Source of the DNA: Streptomyces marianii
GTDB taxonomy: Bacteria; Actinomycetota; Actinomycetes; Streptomycetales; Streptomycetaceae
Reading direction: 5' to 3'
DNA: 64,000 nt
NCBI RefSeq assembly: GCF_005795905.1
Contig: NZ_VAWE01000001.1
Span: 8,187,501 to 8,251,500, forward strand
How positions within the stretch are numbered: the stretch's first letter is position 1; every line of letters begins with the position of its first letter. The notes under the pieces are model-generated. The model was not told where the DNA came from. It saw only the letters and a program-made list of their open reading frames with translations, and did not search any database. Below are positions 51,397 to 59,620 of the stretch, piece by piece. A program made the translations under genes and the position numbers.

Positions 51397-53528
51397 CGCA
51401 CACATCGAGGCTCGTCGTCACCGCCGGGCCGACCATCAGCGCAGACGACGTGCGCCGCGTACTGCCCGAGGCAGAGGTCCGCGGTCCGGTCGCAGCGGAC
51501 CAGGTGCTGCGGTGGGAGTGGGACGCCGGGGACACCCTGGTCGTGATCGACGGCGTCTTCCTGCAGTCACGCGCGGTCCGTCACAAGGAACTGCTCGCTC
51601 TCCTCGACCGGGGAGTGACGGTGTACGGCGCCTCCAGCATGGGAGCGCTACGCGCGGCGGAACTCGAGGCGTTCGGCATGCGGGGCGTGGGGGAGGTGTT
51701 CCGCGGCTACCGCGACGGCGTCCTGGTCGGCGACGACGAGGTGGCGCTGACCCATGCCGACGCCGAGTCCGCGTACCGGCCGACGAGCTGGGCCCTGGTG
51801 GACCTGCGGGACACGGCCGGCAGAGCGGCCCGGGAGGGAGCCATCGACCAGTTGACCGCCCGCACCATCGTCGAGGCGGCCAAGAGCCTTCCCTTCACCG
51901 CTCGCGACGACTTCACCATTCTCGAAGCCGCCCGGCAGCGGGGCTGCCGGGCGGCCGCACTGGATTCCTTCCGTGCGTACTGCCTGGCACAGGGCCCGGG
52001 CGTCAAGCATCGCGACGCCCTCAGCGCGCTCGCCGCCGCAACGCCCACGTCCGACACGGGTGCGGCCCACTGCTCCCCGTCACCCGCCGGCCTGCGATAC
52101 CGGGGAGCCCCGGTACGGCTCGCGACGACCACCCATCTCCGTCGCTGGACCCCGACCTCGACGCCGTCCGCGGCTCCGGAGGGGGAACGCGAGGCCGCAG
52201 GGCCGGAACAGGGGCGGCCGCGTGACGACGAGGTCCTGACCCAGCTTGCGCTCGACTGGCCCGAGTACCCCGCCTTCCAGCGCAGCGTGGCGGCCGAGTG
52301 CCTGCTGCTACAGACCCTGCCGCAGCCGAACAACGGCGCAGTGGCCGAGCAACGGCGCACGCTGAGCAGCATCGTGGACATCTCCGAGCACGACCCGACC
52401 CACCTGGCCTGGGAGCCCCTGGCCCGGGCTCTGGGCCCCCGCCTCCCGGACCTCGGACTGCCGTCGTCCCCGAGCGAGGCCGGAGACGCCCTCACCCTGC
52501 TCCGGGACACCGAGCGCGACCAGCCGTGGGACACGGCGGGCCCCCTCCTCGCCGTCCGGCTCTGGCTCGGTGACCCCAGGGTCGACTGGAGAACGCCACT
52601 CGTCGAACGGCTGCAGACGTGCCCCGCCTACCACCGGGCGCTCGCGGCACTCGCCGACGCACGAGCCGAAGCCGGACCTCCGGTCAACGATCCCACGGTC
52701 CTGCGTGACGTGTGCCGCTCGGTGCTCGTCCGCTGGGGCGTCCAGCAGCCGAGTGACATTCCGGCGGTGCTGCGCGACCACGGCTTCACCGACATCGACG
52801 CCATGGTCAGCGCCCTCCGCACACACCCGCGGAGCGCCGCGAAGGCATCCGGAACGAGGAAGGCGGAGGCGACGCAGGCCATCCCGCACGTCGACCACAG
52901 GGCCGCCCGAGCCGATTGGGAGCGGAACGGCCGGGTCCTGCTGCCCGCCGTCCTGGACGCCGAGCGGGTGAAGGCCATGGCCACCGAGGCGCACGAGCAG
53001 ATCGGCGAGGCCAGCCTGTACGAACGGGACGACGTCGTATGCCACCGGGACGGCTCGTTCGCGTCCCCGGCGCACTACAGCCTTCTGCCGGCCGGGCCGC
53101 TGCTCCGACAACTCGCCTTCGACGAGGAGTTGCTGACAGCACTGCGGGAGGCGACTGGAACACCCCGGCTGGTACCGCAGGGCGGCTCGGTGGTCGTCTA
53201 CCACCACGGCGACTTCCAGGGTCTGCACACCGACACGGCCGGGGCGACCGTCACCGTGGGCATCGCCCTGAGCGAACGCCTGCCGCCGATGTGGTGGGCC
53301 CCGTCGCTGCGCGGCGCGGCGCCCGACGACCTGGCCAAGGTGGTCGCCGACAAGGGCTTCTGGCCCGAGTGCGCCGGGTTCGAGCGGCTGAGGCACCCGC
53401 CCGCCGACGGCAGCGTGTGCGCGTTCGCCGGGAGCACCATCCCACACTGGCGCACCCCCTACTCCGGTGAGGAGGCGGGCCTGCTCGCCACCCTCTCCTA
53501 CACGGACCCACGAGGCGGCCCACGGTAA
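51393..53528 (+). CDS. TfuA protein fused to a 2-oxoglutarate/Fe(II) oxygenase-like domain
   Basis: A 711-residue protein from the ATG at 51393 (51387 is also possible). Residues 1-140 are TfuA: VVIDGVFLQSRAVRHKELLA, GASSMGALRAAELEAFGMRG and GEVFRGYRDGVLVGDDEVAL. The middle (150-480) is a helical region of unknown type with an acidic linker. From about 490 a double-stranded beta-helix domain follows: GRVLLPAVLDAERVKAMATE, VVVYHHGDFQGLHTDTAGAT with an HxD iron motif, and AFAGSTIPHWRTPYSGEEAG with the distal His and an Arg for oxoglutarate. Stand-alone TfuA proteins are far shorter. The fusion suggests that thioamidation or azoline formation and a hydroxylation are coupled. Confidence 0.8.
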   Translation: MTHTSRLVVTAGPTISADDVRRVLPEAEVRGPVAADQVLRWEWDAGDTLVVIDGVFLQSRAVRHKELLALLDRGVTVYGASSMGALRAAELEAFGMRGVGEVFRGYRDGVLVGDDEVALTHADAESAYRPTSWALVDLRDTAGRAAREGAIDQLTARTIVEAAKSLPFTARDDFTILEAARQRGCRAAALDSFRAYCLAQGPGVKHRDALSALAAATPTSDTGAAHCSPSPAGLRYRGAPVRLATTTHLRRWTPTSTPSAAPEGEREAAGPEQGRPRDDEVLTQLALDWPEYPAFQRSVAAECLLLQTLPQPNNGAVAEQRRTLSSIVDISEHDPTHLAWEPLARALGPRLPDLGLPSSPSEAGDALTLLRDTERDQPWDTAGPLLAVRLWLGDPRVDWRTPLVERLQTCPAYHRALAALADARAEAGPPVNDPTVLRDVCRSVLVRWGVQQPSDIPAVLRDHGFTDIDAMVSALRTHPRSAAKASGTRKAEATQAIPHVDHRAARADWERNGRVLLPAVLDAERVKAMATEAHEQIGEASLYERDDVVCHRDGSFASPAHYSLLPAGPLLRQLAFDEELLTALREATGTPRLVPQGGSVVVYHHGDFQGLHTDTAGATVTVGIALSERLPPMWWAPSLRGAAPDDLAKVVADKGFWPECAGFERLRHPPADGSVCAFAGSTIPHWRTPYSGEEAGLLATLSYTDPRGGPR

Positions 53529-53727
53529 CGCCGCCGCAGACGGGGCCGGCTCCGCGCACGTCCTGTGGCCGCGCCCGCAGCGCGACGGTTGGTGGTCTCC
53601 CTGCTCGGACCGTTGCCGGGTGCGGGCGTGGCGTCAGCGGTGCGCGTCGCGCAACGGGCGGCGGAAACGTCGGAGTCGAACACCTCCCGAGCGCTGAAGT
53701 CGTCCGGGTGAGGGCGAGTAGTCCTGC

Positions 53728-53763
53728 TCCGGCCCCGGTCACGGGAAGGTGACCGGGGCCGGA
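53728..53763. terminator. Bidirectional hairpin terminator
   Basis: Perfect 15-bp stem TCCGGCCCCGGTCAC / GTGACCGGGGCCGGA with a 6-base loop, between the convergent TfuA and aldo/keto reductase genes. Confidence 0.85.
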
Positions 53764-53815
53764 ACCTGAACGGTGGCTTCGGTCGTGGCTCGTGGGCCGT
53801 TCAGCTCTGGGGCAT

Positions 53816-54688
53816 TCAGCGGCCGATGCCGTCCAGCTCGGTCAAGTCCTCATGGACGAGGGAGAGCCCTGCGCCGGCGATGTTCTCGCGCAGGTGCGCT
53901 GTCGATGACGTGCCGGGGATGAGCAGGATGTTCGGTGATCGCTGCAGCAGCCAGGCCAGTGCGACGGACATCGGTGTCGCCTTCAGTCGAGCGGCGACCG
54001 CCGAGAGCGCCGAGGACTGAAGCGGGGTGAAGCCCCCGAGGGGGAAGAAGGGCACGTACGCGACGCCGTCGGCGGCGAGCCGGTCGATGAGCTTGTCGTC
54101 GTGGCGGTGGGCGAGGTTGTACATGTTCTGCACGCACACGATCGGCGCGATGCTCTGTGCCTCGGTGACCTGCTCCTCGGTGGCGTTGCTGACCCCGAGA
54201 TGGCGGATCAGGCCCTGCTGCCGGAGTTCTGCGAGCGTCTCGAACGCCTCGGCGAGCGAGCCGGGCTGGGGGCCTTCGGCGTTGCCGAGTCGGAGGTTGA
54301 CCAGGTCGAGTACGTCGAGCTGGAGAGACGTGAGGTTGTCGTGGACCTGGCGGCGCAGATCTTCGGGTCGCCGGGTCGTGGGCCAGCCGCCCTGTTCGTC
54401 GCGGGTCGCGCCCACCTTGGTCACGATGTGCAGCGACTCGGGATAGGGGTGCAGTGCCTCGCGGATCAACTCGTTGGTGACGCGCGGCCCGTAGGCGTCG
54501 CTGGTGTCGATGTGGGTGATGCCGAGGTCGGCCGCTTCACGCAGAACGGCCAGGGCACCCTCGCGGTCGGCGGGCGGCCCCATGACCCACGGGCCGGCCA
54601 GTTGCATGGCGCCGTAGCCGAACCGGGTGACGGTGAGGTCACCCAGAGTCCAGGTGCCGCCGGGAGGGGAGAGGGAGGGTGTGCTCAT
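53816..54688 (-). CDS. Aldo/keto reductase
   Basis: A 290-residue protein from the ATG at 54688. The (beta/alpha)8 aldo/keto reductase motifs are VTRFGYGAMQLAGP, ITHIDTSDAYGP with the catalytic Asp and Tyr, LHIVTKVGATRDEQ with the Lys, and VALAWLLQRSPNILLIPGTS with the NADPH site. The usual His of the tetrad is replaced (DLVNLRLGN), as in several YdbC/AKR-like members. It is divergent from the HxlR regulator at 54818, a common pairing for aldehyde detoxification genes. A role in the neighbouring RiPP pathway is possible but not required. Confidence 0.85.
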   Translation of the reverse strand: MSTPSLSPPGGTWTLGDLTVTRFGYGAMQLAGPWVMGPPADREGALAVLREAADLGITHIDTSDAYGPRVTNELIREALHPYPESLHIVTKVGATRDEQGGWPTTRRPEDLRRQVHDNLTSLQLDVLDLVNLRLGNAEGPQPGSLAEAFETLAELRQQGLIRHLGVSNATEEQVTEAQSIAPIVCVQNMYNLAHRHDDKLIDRLAADGVAYVPFFPLGGFTPLQSSALSAVAARLKATPMSVALAWLLQRSPNILLIPGTSSTAHLRENIAGAGLSLVHEDLTELDGIGR

Positions 54689-54754
54689 CTTGCTGCCTTT
54701 CGTCGTGCACTTGGGGTGGCATCTGCTGCTTCCCTGCATCAGCATTGGAGAGAA

Positions 54755-54771
54755 ACTTCCTGTCGGGAAGT
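54755..54771. promoter_or_regulatory. Palindrome, candidate HxlR operator
   Basis: ACTTCC-TGTCG-GGAAGT lies in the 130-bp spacer between the divergent aldo/keto reductase and HxlR genes, followed by TAGGCACTTTGGAGTGC. HxlR-type regulators bind such inverted repeats in shared promoters. Confidence 0.5.
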
Positions 54772-54817
54772 AGGCACTTTGGAGTGCGTAACCACCCATC
54801 GGTGAGAGGTGCGATCA

Positions 54818-55264
54818 GTGACGACGACGAAGGCGGCCCGGAAGAGGGCTCAGGCCAAGGTGGAGTACAACGCCTTCCTGGCAGGGTGCCCCAGTCGGCA
54901 GCTGCTCGACCGAATCTCGGACAAGTGGGTCGTCCTGATTCTGTGTGCGCTGGGCAGCGGCGACAGCCCTGACCGGCCCGGTGCAGCACACGCAGACGCT
55001 CCGAAGGCGATGCGTTACTCCGAGATCTCCCGGATTCTGGCCGGGGTCAGCCAGAAGATGCTGACCCAGACGCTGCGGTCACTGGAGCGCGATGGTCTCC
55101 TCACCCGCACCGCGACGCCAACCGTCCCCGTCACCGTCTCCTACGAGCTGACCGACCTCGGCCTCTCGCTCCACCGCATGACGCGCGGGCTCAGGGACTG
55201 GGCGCAGACACACATGGCCGAGGTCCTCGAAAACCGCGACAACCACGACGCTCGCACCTTCTGA
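54818..55264 (+). CDS. HxlR family transcriptional regulator
   Basis: A 148-residue protein. The GTG at 54818 is chosen because GAGAGG lies 9 nt upstream. The winged helix is typical: CPSRQLLDRISDKWVVLILC, MRYSEISRILAGVSQKMLTQ, LRSLERDGLLTRT and VSYELTDLGLSLH. The leading Cys in AGCPSR is the conserved redox or aldehyde-reactive cysteine of many HxlR members. An insertion of about 14 residues (GSGDSPDRPGAAHADAPKA) lengthens the first wing. It likely controls the divergent aldo/keto reductase. Confidence 0.9.
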   Translation: MTTTKAARKRAQAKVEYNAFLAGCPSRQLLDRISDKWVVLILCALGSGDSPDRPGAAHADAPKAMRYSEISRILAGVSQKMLTQTLRSLERDGLLTRTATPTVPVTVSYELTDLGLSLHRMTRGLRDWAQTHMAEVLENRDNHDARTF

Positions 55265-55459
55265 CGACTCACATCCAACCGTCCAACAAGTCTGCATTCT
55301 CGGCGCTGCACTCTCGACTGCGAAGAGCCTCTGTGCAGGACAGCTCTTGGGAAACGCGACGGAGGACGGCAAACAGCGCGTCAGGGACGTGGCCCGTCCC
55401 TGACGCGCAATCACCTGCGGCTGCGCGGTGTCTGATGGAGGCGACCTCTTGCCGCCTAA

Positions 55460-56846
55460 TACTGCAACCGCATGTGGCGTGACGGAGTGTCGTGTTGGTC
55501 GTTGGGCTGACTGTGTGATGAATCGCTGACGGTCGCGCAGATCGAGGACTGGTCCGACGGGATAGCTGGTCTCCATGCCCGGTTCGCAGGACGTTTTGGC
55601 AGGTCGGAGCCGCGTGAGCGGGCGCTGGACTACCTGTCCACCTTGCTCTCGCCGCTGGAGAAGAAGAACGGGTGGACGCTGGCCGAGCAGGCCGGCCAGC
55701 GTCGGCCGGACGGTTTCCAGAGACTGCTGAACTTCGCCGACTGGGACGAGCACGCGGTCCGTGACGACATCCGTGACTTCGTCGTCGAGACGATCGGAGC
55801 GAAGGATGCGGTCCTGATCGGGGACGACACCGGGTTTTTGAAGAAGGGCGTCAAGTCAGCCGGAGTCCAGCGGCAGTACTCCGGCACGGCCGGACGCACG
55901 GAGAACTGCCAGATCGGCACGTTCCTGGCCTATGCCTCCGCCGCGGGCCGGGCCTTGATCGACCGCGAGCTGTACATCCCGGTCTCCTGGACGGACGACC
56001 GCGAGCGGTGCCGGGCGGCCGGGATCGGTGACGAGGTCCCGTTCGCCACGAAGATCGAGCACTTCAAGTGGATGCTGCAACGCGCGATCGACGCACGCGT
56101 CCCCTTCGCCTGGGTCACCGCAGATGAGGCATACGGCCAGGTCAAGCACCTGCGGGCCTGGCTGGAGGAACGGCACGTCGCCTACGTGCTGGCCACCAAA
56201 GTCAATGACACAGTGACCACCGCCGACGGCACCGACGCCGAGGTCCGTGCGCTGATCACCCGCCTGCCCCGGCAGGCATGGAAGCGGATCTCCGCCGGTG
56301 CGGGCGCGCACGGCCAGCGATTCCACGACTGGGCCCGGATCGCGATCCGGGCCCAGTGGGTGGACGGTTTCGGGCACTGGGTCCTGGCCCGCCGCAACAC
56401 CAGCGACCCCACCGAGATCGCCTACTACGTCTGCTACGGGCCCGTCACCTCGCGGCTGAAAGACCTGGTCAGGACCGCCGGAGCGCGATGGCAGGTAGAG
56501 GAATGCTTCCAGACCGCCAAGGGAGAATGCGGCCTGGACCACTACCAGGTCCGTCTCTACCGGGCCTGGTACCGGCACATCACCCTCGCGATGGCCGCCC
56601 TCGCCTACCTGACCGCCATCCGCGCCACAGAAGCCGCAAAAGGGGCAGCCCAGACGACGAGCGAGACCTCATACCCCTCAGCGTCCCGGAGATCCGCCGG
56701 ATGATCGGGCACGTCGTCATCACACCCCAACGCCACACCAACGAGCATCGTCTGCGCTGGTCACACTTCCGACGCCGTAGCCAAGCCCGAGCCCGCCGCT
56801 GCCACTACCAACGCCGAGGCCACGACCCACACATGCGGTTGCAGTA
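55460..56846. mobile_element. IS701-family insertion sequence with 4-bp target duplication
   Basis: 1387 bp bounded by 17-bp perfect inverted repeats TACTGCAACCGCATGTG (left) and its complement CACATGCGGTTGCAGTA (right). The flanks carry the direct repeat CTAA at 55456-55459 and 56847-56850, which fits the YTAR target preference of IS701 elements. It encodes one transposase. The right edge touches a MITE, so the element inserted at the MITE border. Confidence 0.9.
55643..56704 (+). CDS. IS701-family DDE transposase (possibly start-defective and frameshifted)
   Basis: 353 residues from a TTG at 55643. The frame is open back to 55511 and the upstream translation (VAQIEDWSDGIAGLHARFAG, FGRSEPRERALDYL) is clearly the family N-terminus, yet no ATG, GTG or TTG precedes it, so the true start is lost or non-standard. 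DDE landmarks are present: DDTGFLKKGVKSAGVQRQYS, WVTADEAYG and EECFQTAKGECGLDHYQVR. After AAAAGGGG near 56640 the family C-terminus (DLIPLSVPEIRRMIGHVV, RLRWSHFRRRSQARARR) continues in the -1 frame to 56850. Either a programmed -1 shift or a mutation is at work. Confidence 0.8.
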   Translation: MLSPLEKKNGWTLAEQAGQRRPDGFQRLLNFADWDEHAVRDDIRDFVVETIGAKDAVLIGDDTGFLKKGVKSAGVQRQYSGTAGRTENCQIGTFLAYASAAGRALIDRELYIPVSWTDDRERCRAAGIGDEVPFATKIEHFKWMLQRAIDARVPFAWVTADEAYGQVKHLRAWLEERHVAYVLATKVNDTVTTADGTDAEVRALITRLPRQAWKRISAGAGAHGQRFHDWARIAIRAQWVDGFGHWVLARRNTSDPTEIAYYVCYGPVTSRLKDLVRTAGARWQVEECFQTAKGECGLDHYQVRLYRAWYRHITLAMAALAYLTAIRATEAAKGAAQTTSETSYPSASRRSAG

Positions 56847-56849
56847 CTA

Positions 56850-57011
56850 AGGGCTGTCCCGTCATCACCGGTGGATCAGCGCGCGGCGTCGGATGCGGTG
56901 CATCGCAAGGCGGAGGGTCGTCCTCGTACTGGGCGCATTCGGGCGATCCGGCAACGCGGCGAGGTGCCGCAGCCGTCGTCGTGCGCCCGCTGGGGATTAC
57001 GGGACAGCCCT
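56850..57011. mobile_element. MITE of 162 bp with 13-bp inverted repeats and TA duplication
   Basis: Ends AGGGCTGTCCCGT (56850-56862) and ACGGGACAGCCCT (56999-57011) are perfect inverted repeats, flanked by TA at 56848-56849 and 57012-57013. There is no coding capacity. The length and ends fit a non-autonomous element of an IS5- or IS630-like family. Confidence 0.8.
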
Positions 57012-57063
57012 TACCGGTGGCAAAGCAGGCCGAGCCCTTCCCCGGCACCTCCTGACCCCCGCC

Positions 57064-57897
57064 TCATCTGAGACCGCAAAGGGTCGGGGTGGCCCGCTCA
57101 TCGGTCTCGGGTGTGCGCGCAATGACGATCATGCGACGCTTCGTCCAGTCGAACGATCCTCCCTGCTCGCCGCGGAAGTCGACGTCGACGAATCCCGCGT
57201 CGGCCAGCCACTGGCGGTACTCGCCCGGTACCAGGATGCGCAGGGACCAGCTGAAGTCGCGGACCTCACCGTCCCGGACGACGGTGCGCTGCGCGAGAAC
57301 CCGTTCGGCGTCGTGCTCGATGGTGAACCGGTCCAGCATCAGATCGCTGCCGACACGCGGCCACACGATGAACTGAGGGCTCTGCGCGTGAGCGCGCGCG
57401 TACTGGTACATGGGGTTGAAGGTGTCGATGACGAGCCTGCCTCCCGGCCGGAGCGCGCCGCGCAGGTTGCGAAGCATCGCGCGGCTGTCTTCGTCACTTC
57501 CGTATCCGAAGGACGTGAACCACATGACGGCGGCATCGAAGCCCTCGGCACTGCGGAAGGACCTCAGATCCGCCACCTCGGCAGAGACGCTCAGCCCGGC
57601 CCGATCGGCATCGGCGAGAGCGGATTCCACCAGTGGCGGCCTGCGGTCGACTCCGTGGACCCGCAGACCGCGCCGGGCGAGCTCGAGGGAGATGCGCCCG
57701 TACCCGCAGGGCGCGTCAAGGACGCGCATCCCAGGAGTGAGTTCGGCGACCTCCGCGATGAGTTGCGCTTCGTTCCTGTTGAACGCGTCGTCGTGAGCGA
57801 CGCGCATGAAGTGCTCGTAGTCGGAGTCGAACGCCATGTCCAGGTCTGCATCACTCATGGCGCAGGCGTCCGGACGGGAGTTGCTCGCCGAGTGCAT
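57064..57897 (-). CDS. SAM-dependent methyltransferase
   Basis: A 277-residue protein. The ATG at 57897 is preferred because GGAG lies 7 nt upstream; 57858 and a long extension to 58095 are alternatives. The Rossmann SAM motif is VLDAPCGYGRISLELARRG (about residues 60-78), with VHGVDRRPPL as the acidic loop and DAAVMWFTSFGYG as motif IV. C-terminal strands follow (LRILVPGEYRQWLADAGFVD). The type fits small-molecule N- or O-methyltransferases. Its upstream DNA (57995-58274) repeats the folE2 promoter region, so both genes may share control. It may methylate the RiPP or a pterin. Confidence 0.85.
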   Translation of the reverse strand: MHSASNSRPDACAMSDADLDMAFDSDYEHFMRVAHDDAFNRNEAQLIAEVAELTPGMRVLDAPCGYGRISLELARRGLRVHGVDRRPPLVESALADADRAGLSVSAEVADLRSFRSAEGFDAAVMWFTSFGYGSDEDSRAMLRNLRGALRPGGRLVIDTFNPMYQYARAHAQSPQFIVWPRVGSDLMLDRFTIEHDAERVLAQRTVVRDGEVRDFSWSLRILVPGEYRQWLADAGFVDVDFRGEQGGSFDWTKRRMIVIARTPETDERATPTLCGLR

Positions 57898-57994
57898 GCC
57901 ACTCTCCGCCGTATCCGGGGCACATGCCGCGCCGTCCGTCCGCCGGGCACCCCGAGCCCCTGCAGCTGACGGACTCCGGCCTCCGGGCTTCTCG

Positions 57995-58274
57995 GCCACG
58001 TCGCCGTCACGCTGGACACCGTGCCGATCGGCGACCGCGGCAGAGGAGGGAGCAAGGGTCGAGGAGTGAGGGTTGCCGGCGCGAGTTCGCAGCATCGGTC
58101 CGTCCCTTCGTGAGGTCTGGGCGAGGTGCCGGAACCGGATTGCCGTTCGCCTCGTCCCCAGGGCTTTCGGATGGGTGCCACTCCAGGCTCGCGCTTCGCG
58201 ACCGCTCCACGTACCGTCGATCGGCCACCTCGCCGGTGGAAACGGCCTTCCCCCGGCCGCAGGACACCGGGCGC
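57995..58274 (-). repeat. Copy B of the duplicated ~280-bp region, with a broken folE2 start
   Basis: The minus-strand counterpart of 42681-42955. It includes an ATG at 58095 followed by MLRTRAGNPHSS and, further on, DRHGVQRDGDVAEKPG, which parallels DLHDVQSERDGRGIEIDQVG of FolE2 before the similarity ends. The frame runs on in phase into the methyltransferase gene. It is the 5' end of a second folE2 copy or a transplanted promoter. Nothing else is seen between 57898 and 57994. Confidence 0.8.
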
Positions 58275-58282
58275 GCGAGAGC

Positions 58283-58400
58283 GGGGTACGTCGGCGACGT
58301 CGTCGAGCTCGGCCGGGACGACCGGCCGATCGCCGACCACATGCGGGCCGAGTCGGTCATCGATGCCCTCGCGGCGGCCGAACGTTCCCGCGGCTGCCTC
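58283..58400 (+). pseudogene. Fragment of an IS3-type transposase
   Basis: One frame reads GYVGDVVELGRDDRPIADHM and RAESVIDALAAAERSRG. This matches the rve/DDE region of IS3-family OrfB proteins (GW-IADHMR-ELV-DAL). Both sides are lost. It borders the duplicated region and may mark an old rearrangement. The following 150 bp to 58558 hold nothing recognisable. Confidence 0.45.
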
Positions 58401-58558
58401 GCGGACGTCCGCCGGCCACACCGCCACAACACCCGGCGCCACCCCATCCGACTCGCGCGACGCAGTCCGACCGCACGTGGTCCGAAACAGCACCGGCCAC
58501 GCTGTCGTCAGCCGCCCGACCCGTGTCCAGGTTCGGGCCAGGACTCGTGATGGGGCCT

Positions 58559-59620
58559 TCAGGAAAGGATCTTCCCCGCGGCGAACAGCGGGGTGACTCG
58601 GCACCCCCGGCGGCGCTTGGCGTCGCGTGCGCTGGGGCCGTAGAGGATCGTTCTGATGCCGAGCGAGGGAGCCAGCGCTGCGGGCCGGTAGAAAAGGTTG
58701 GCGAAGTAGCCCAGTCCTTCCTGCCCTGACTGGTAGTCGGCCCCGGTGAGGAACGCCACCCATTCGTCCCCGTCCCGTACGAAGAGGCCGAAGTTGAGAA
58801 GACGCCCGTCCTTGGTCGCGGTGAAGATGGTGATGTCGTCGGCTGCCACGAGTTCCCTCAGCTGCTCGAACGTGCTGCGTTCGTGTGCCGGATCGCAGCT
58901 GCCTCGGTACTTCTCCACCAACTGGCAGCGCAGGGCGACGAGGTCGGACTCGTCACCGGAGGGGTGCCGGGAGGACAGCGTTATCCCTCGGCTCTCGAGC
59001 AGCCGCAGTTCGCGGCGGACCTCGCCGCGCCGTCTCTTCGGGAGGCTTTCAAGGTAGCCGTCGAAGTCCTTCCAGGTGACATCGAGGTCACAGCGCTCGA
59101 CCAGGGGAACGACGGCGAAGCCGGCTGAACTCAGCTCGGTCATCAGGTGTGATGCCACGGGATGCAGAAACAGCAGCGCTATGGACCGGGCGCCCTCGAC
59201 CTGCGCCCAGGCGGTGACCTCGGTGAGGAACCGACGCAGGGACGCCGGGTCCTCGCGGCGGTTTCCGACCGGGAAACTCGCGAAGTGCGGATACACCAGG
59301 AGCAGACACGGGTAGGCGGAGGCGGCCTGCCTCCGGGTCCAGGCGTAGGGCTGCCCAGCGGCGAGCCCGTCCCGCGTCACCCCTCCGGACAGGACGAGCG
59401 GCGGGTTGAACCAGTCCAATCCCGCCGAAGGAGAGGAGACGATCGTGCCGCCGAGTGCTACGGCGCAACGCCCGTCCTCCTCTCTCAGCATGAAGATCTT
59501 GTACTCGTCCTGGAATCTTTCGGCCGTCAATCGGATCCAGCGTGAGCGAGCCGCCGCCGGGCCGGTTACGACAGTGTCCCAGTCTGCGGGAATTTCCTTT
59601 TCGACTGTGAAGTGAGACAT
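58559..59620 (-). CDS. FemAB/GNAT-like aminoacyl- or acyltransferase
   Basis: A 353-residue protein from the ATG at 59620 (MSHFTVEKEIPADWD). Two GNAT-like halves are suggested: PCLLLVYPHFASFPVGNRRE, then GFAVVPLVERCDLDVTWKDF, YLESLPKRRRGEVRRELRLL, ITIFTATKDGRLLNFGLFVR and GLGYFANLFYRPAALAPSLG. This is the peptidoglycan-bridge/BioF2-like acetyltransferase arrangement. Family members move amino acids from aminoacyl-tRNA or acyl groups from CoA onto peptides and sugars. Near a RiPP unit, addition of an amino acid to the peptide is an attractive possibility, but inference only. Confidence 0.7.
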   Translation of the reverse strand: MSHFTVEKEIPADWDTVVTGPAAARSRWIRLTAERFQDEYKIFMLREEDGRCAVALGGTIVSSPSAGLDWFNPPLVLSGGVTRDGLAAGQPYAWTRRQAASAYPCLLLVYPHFASFPVGNRREDPASLRRFLTEVTAWAQVEGARSIALLFLHPVASHLMTELSSAGFAVVPLVERCDLDVTWKDFDGYLESLPKRRRGEVRRELRLLESRGITLSSRHPSGDESDLVALRCQLVEKYRGSCDPAHERSTFEQLRELVAADDITIFTATKDGRLLNFGLFVRDGDEWVAFLTGADYQSGQEGLGYFANLFYRPAALAPSLGIRTILYGPSARDAKRRRGCRVTPLFAAGKILS

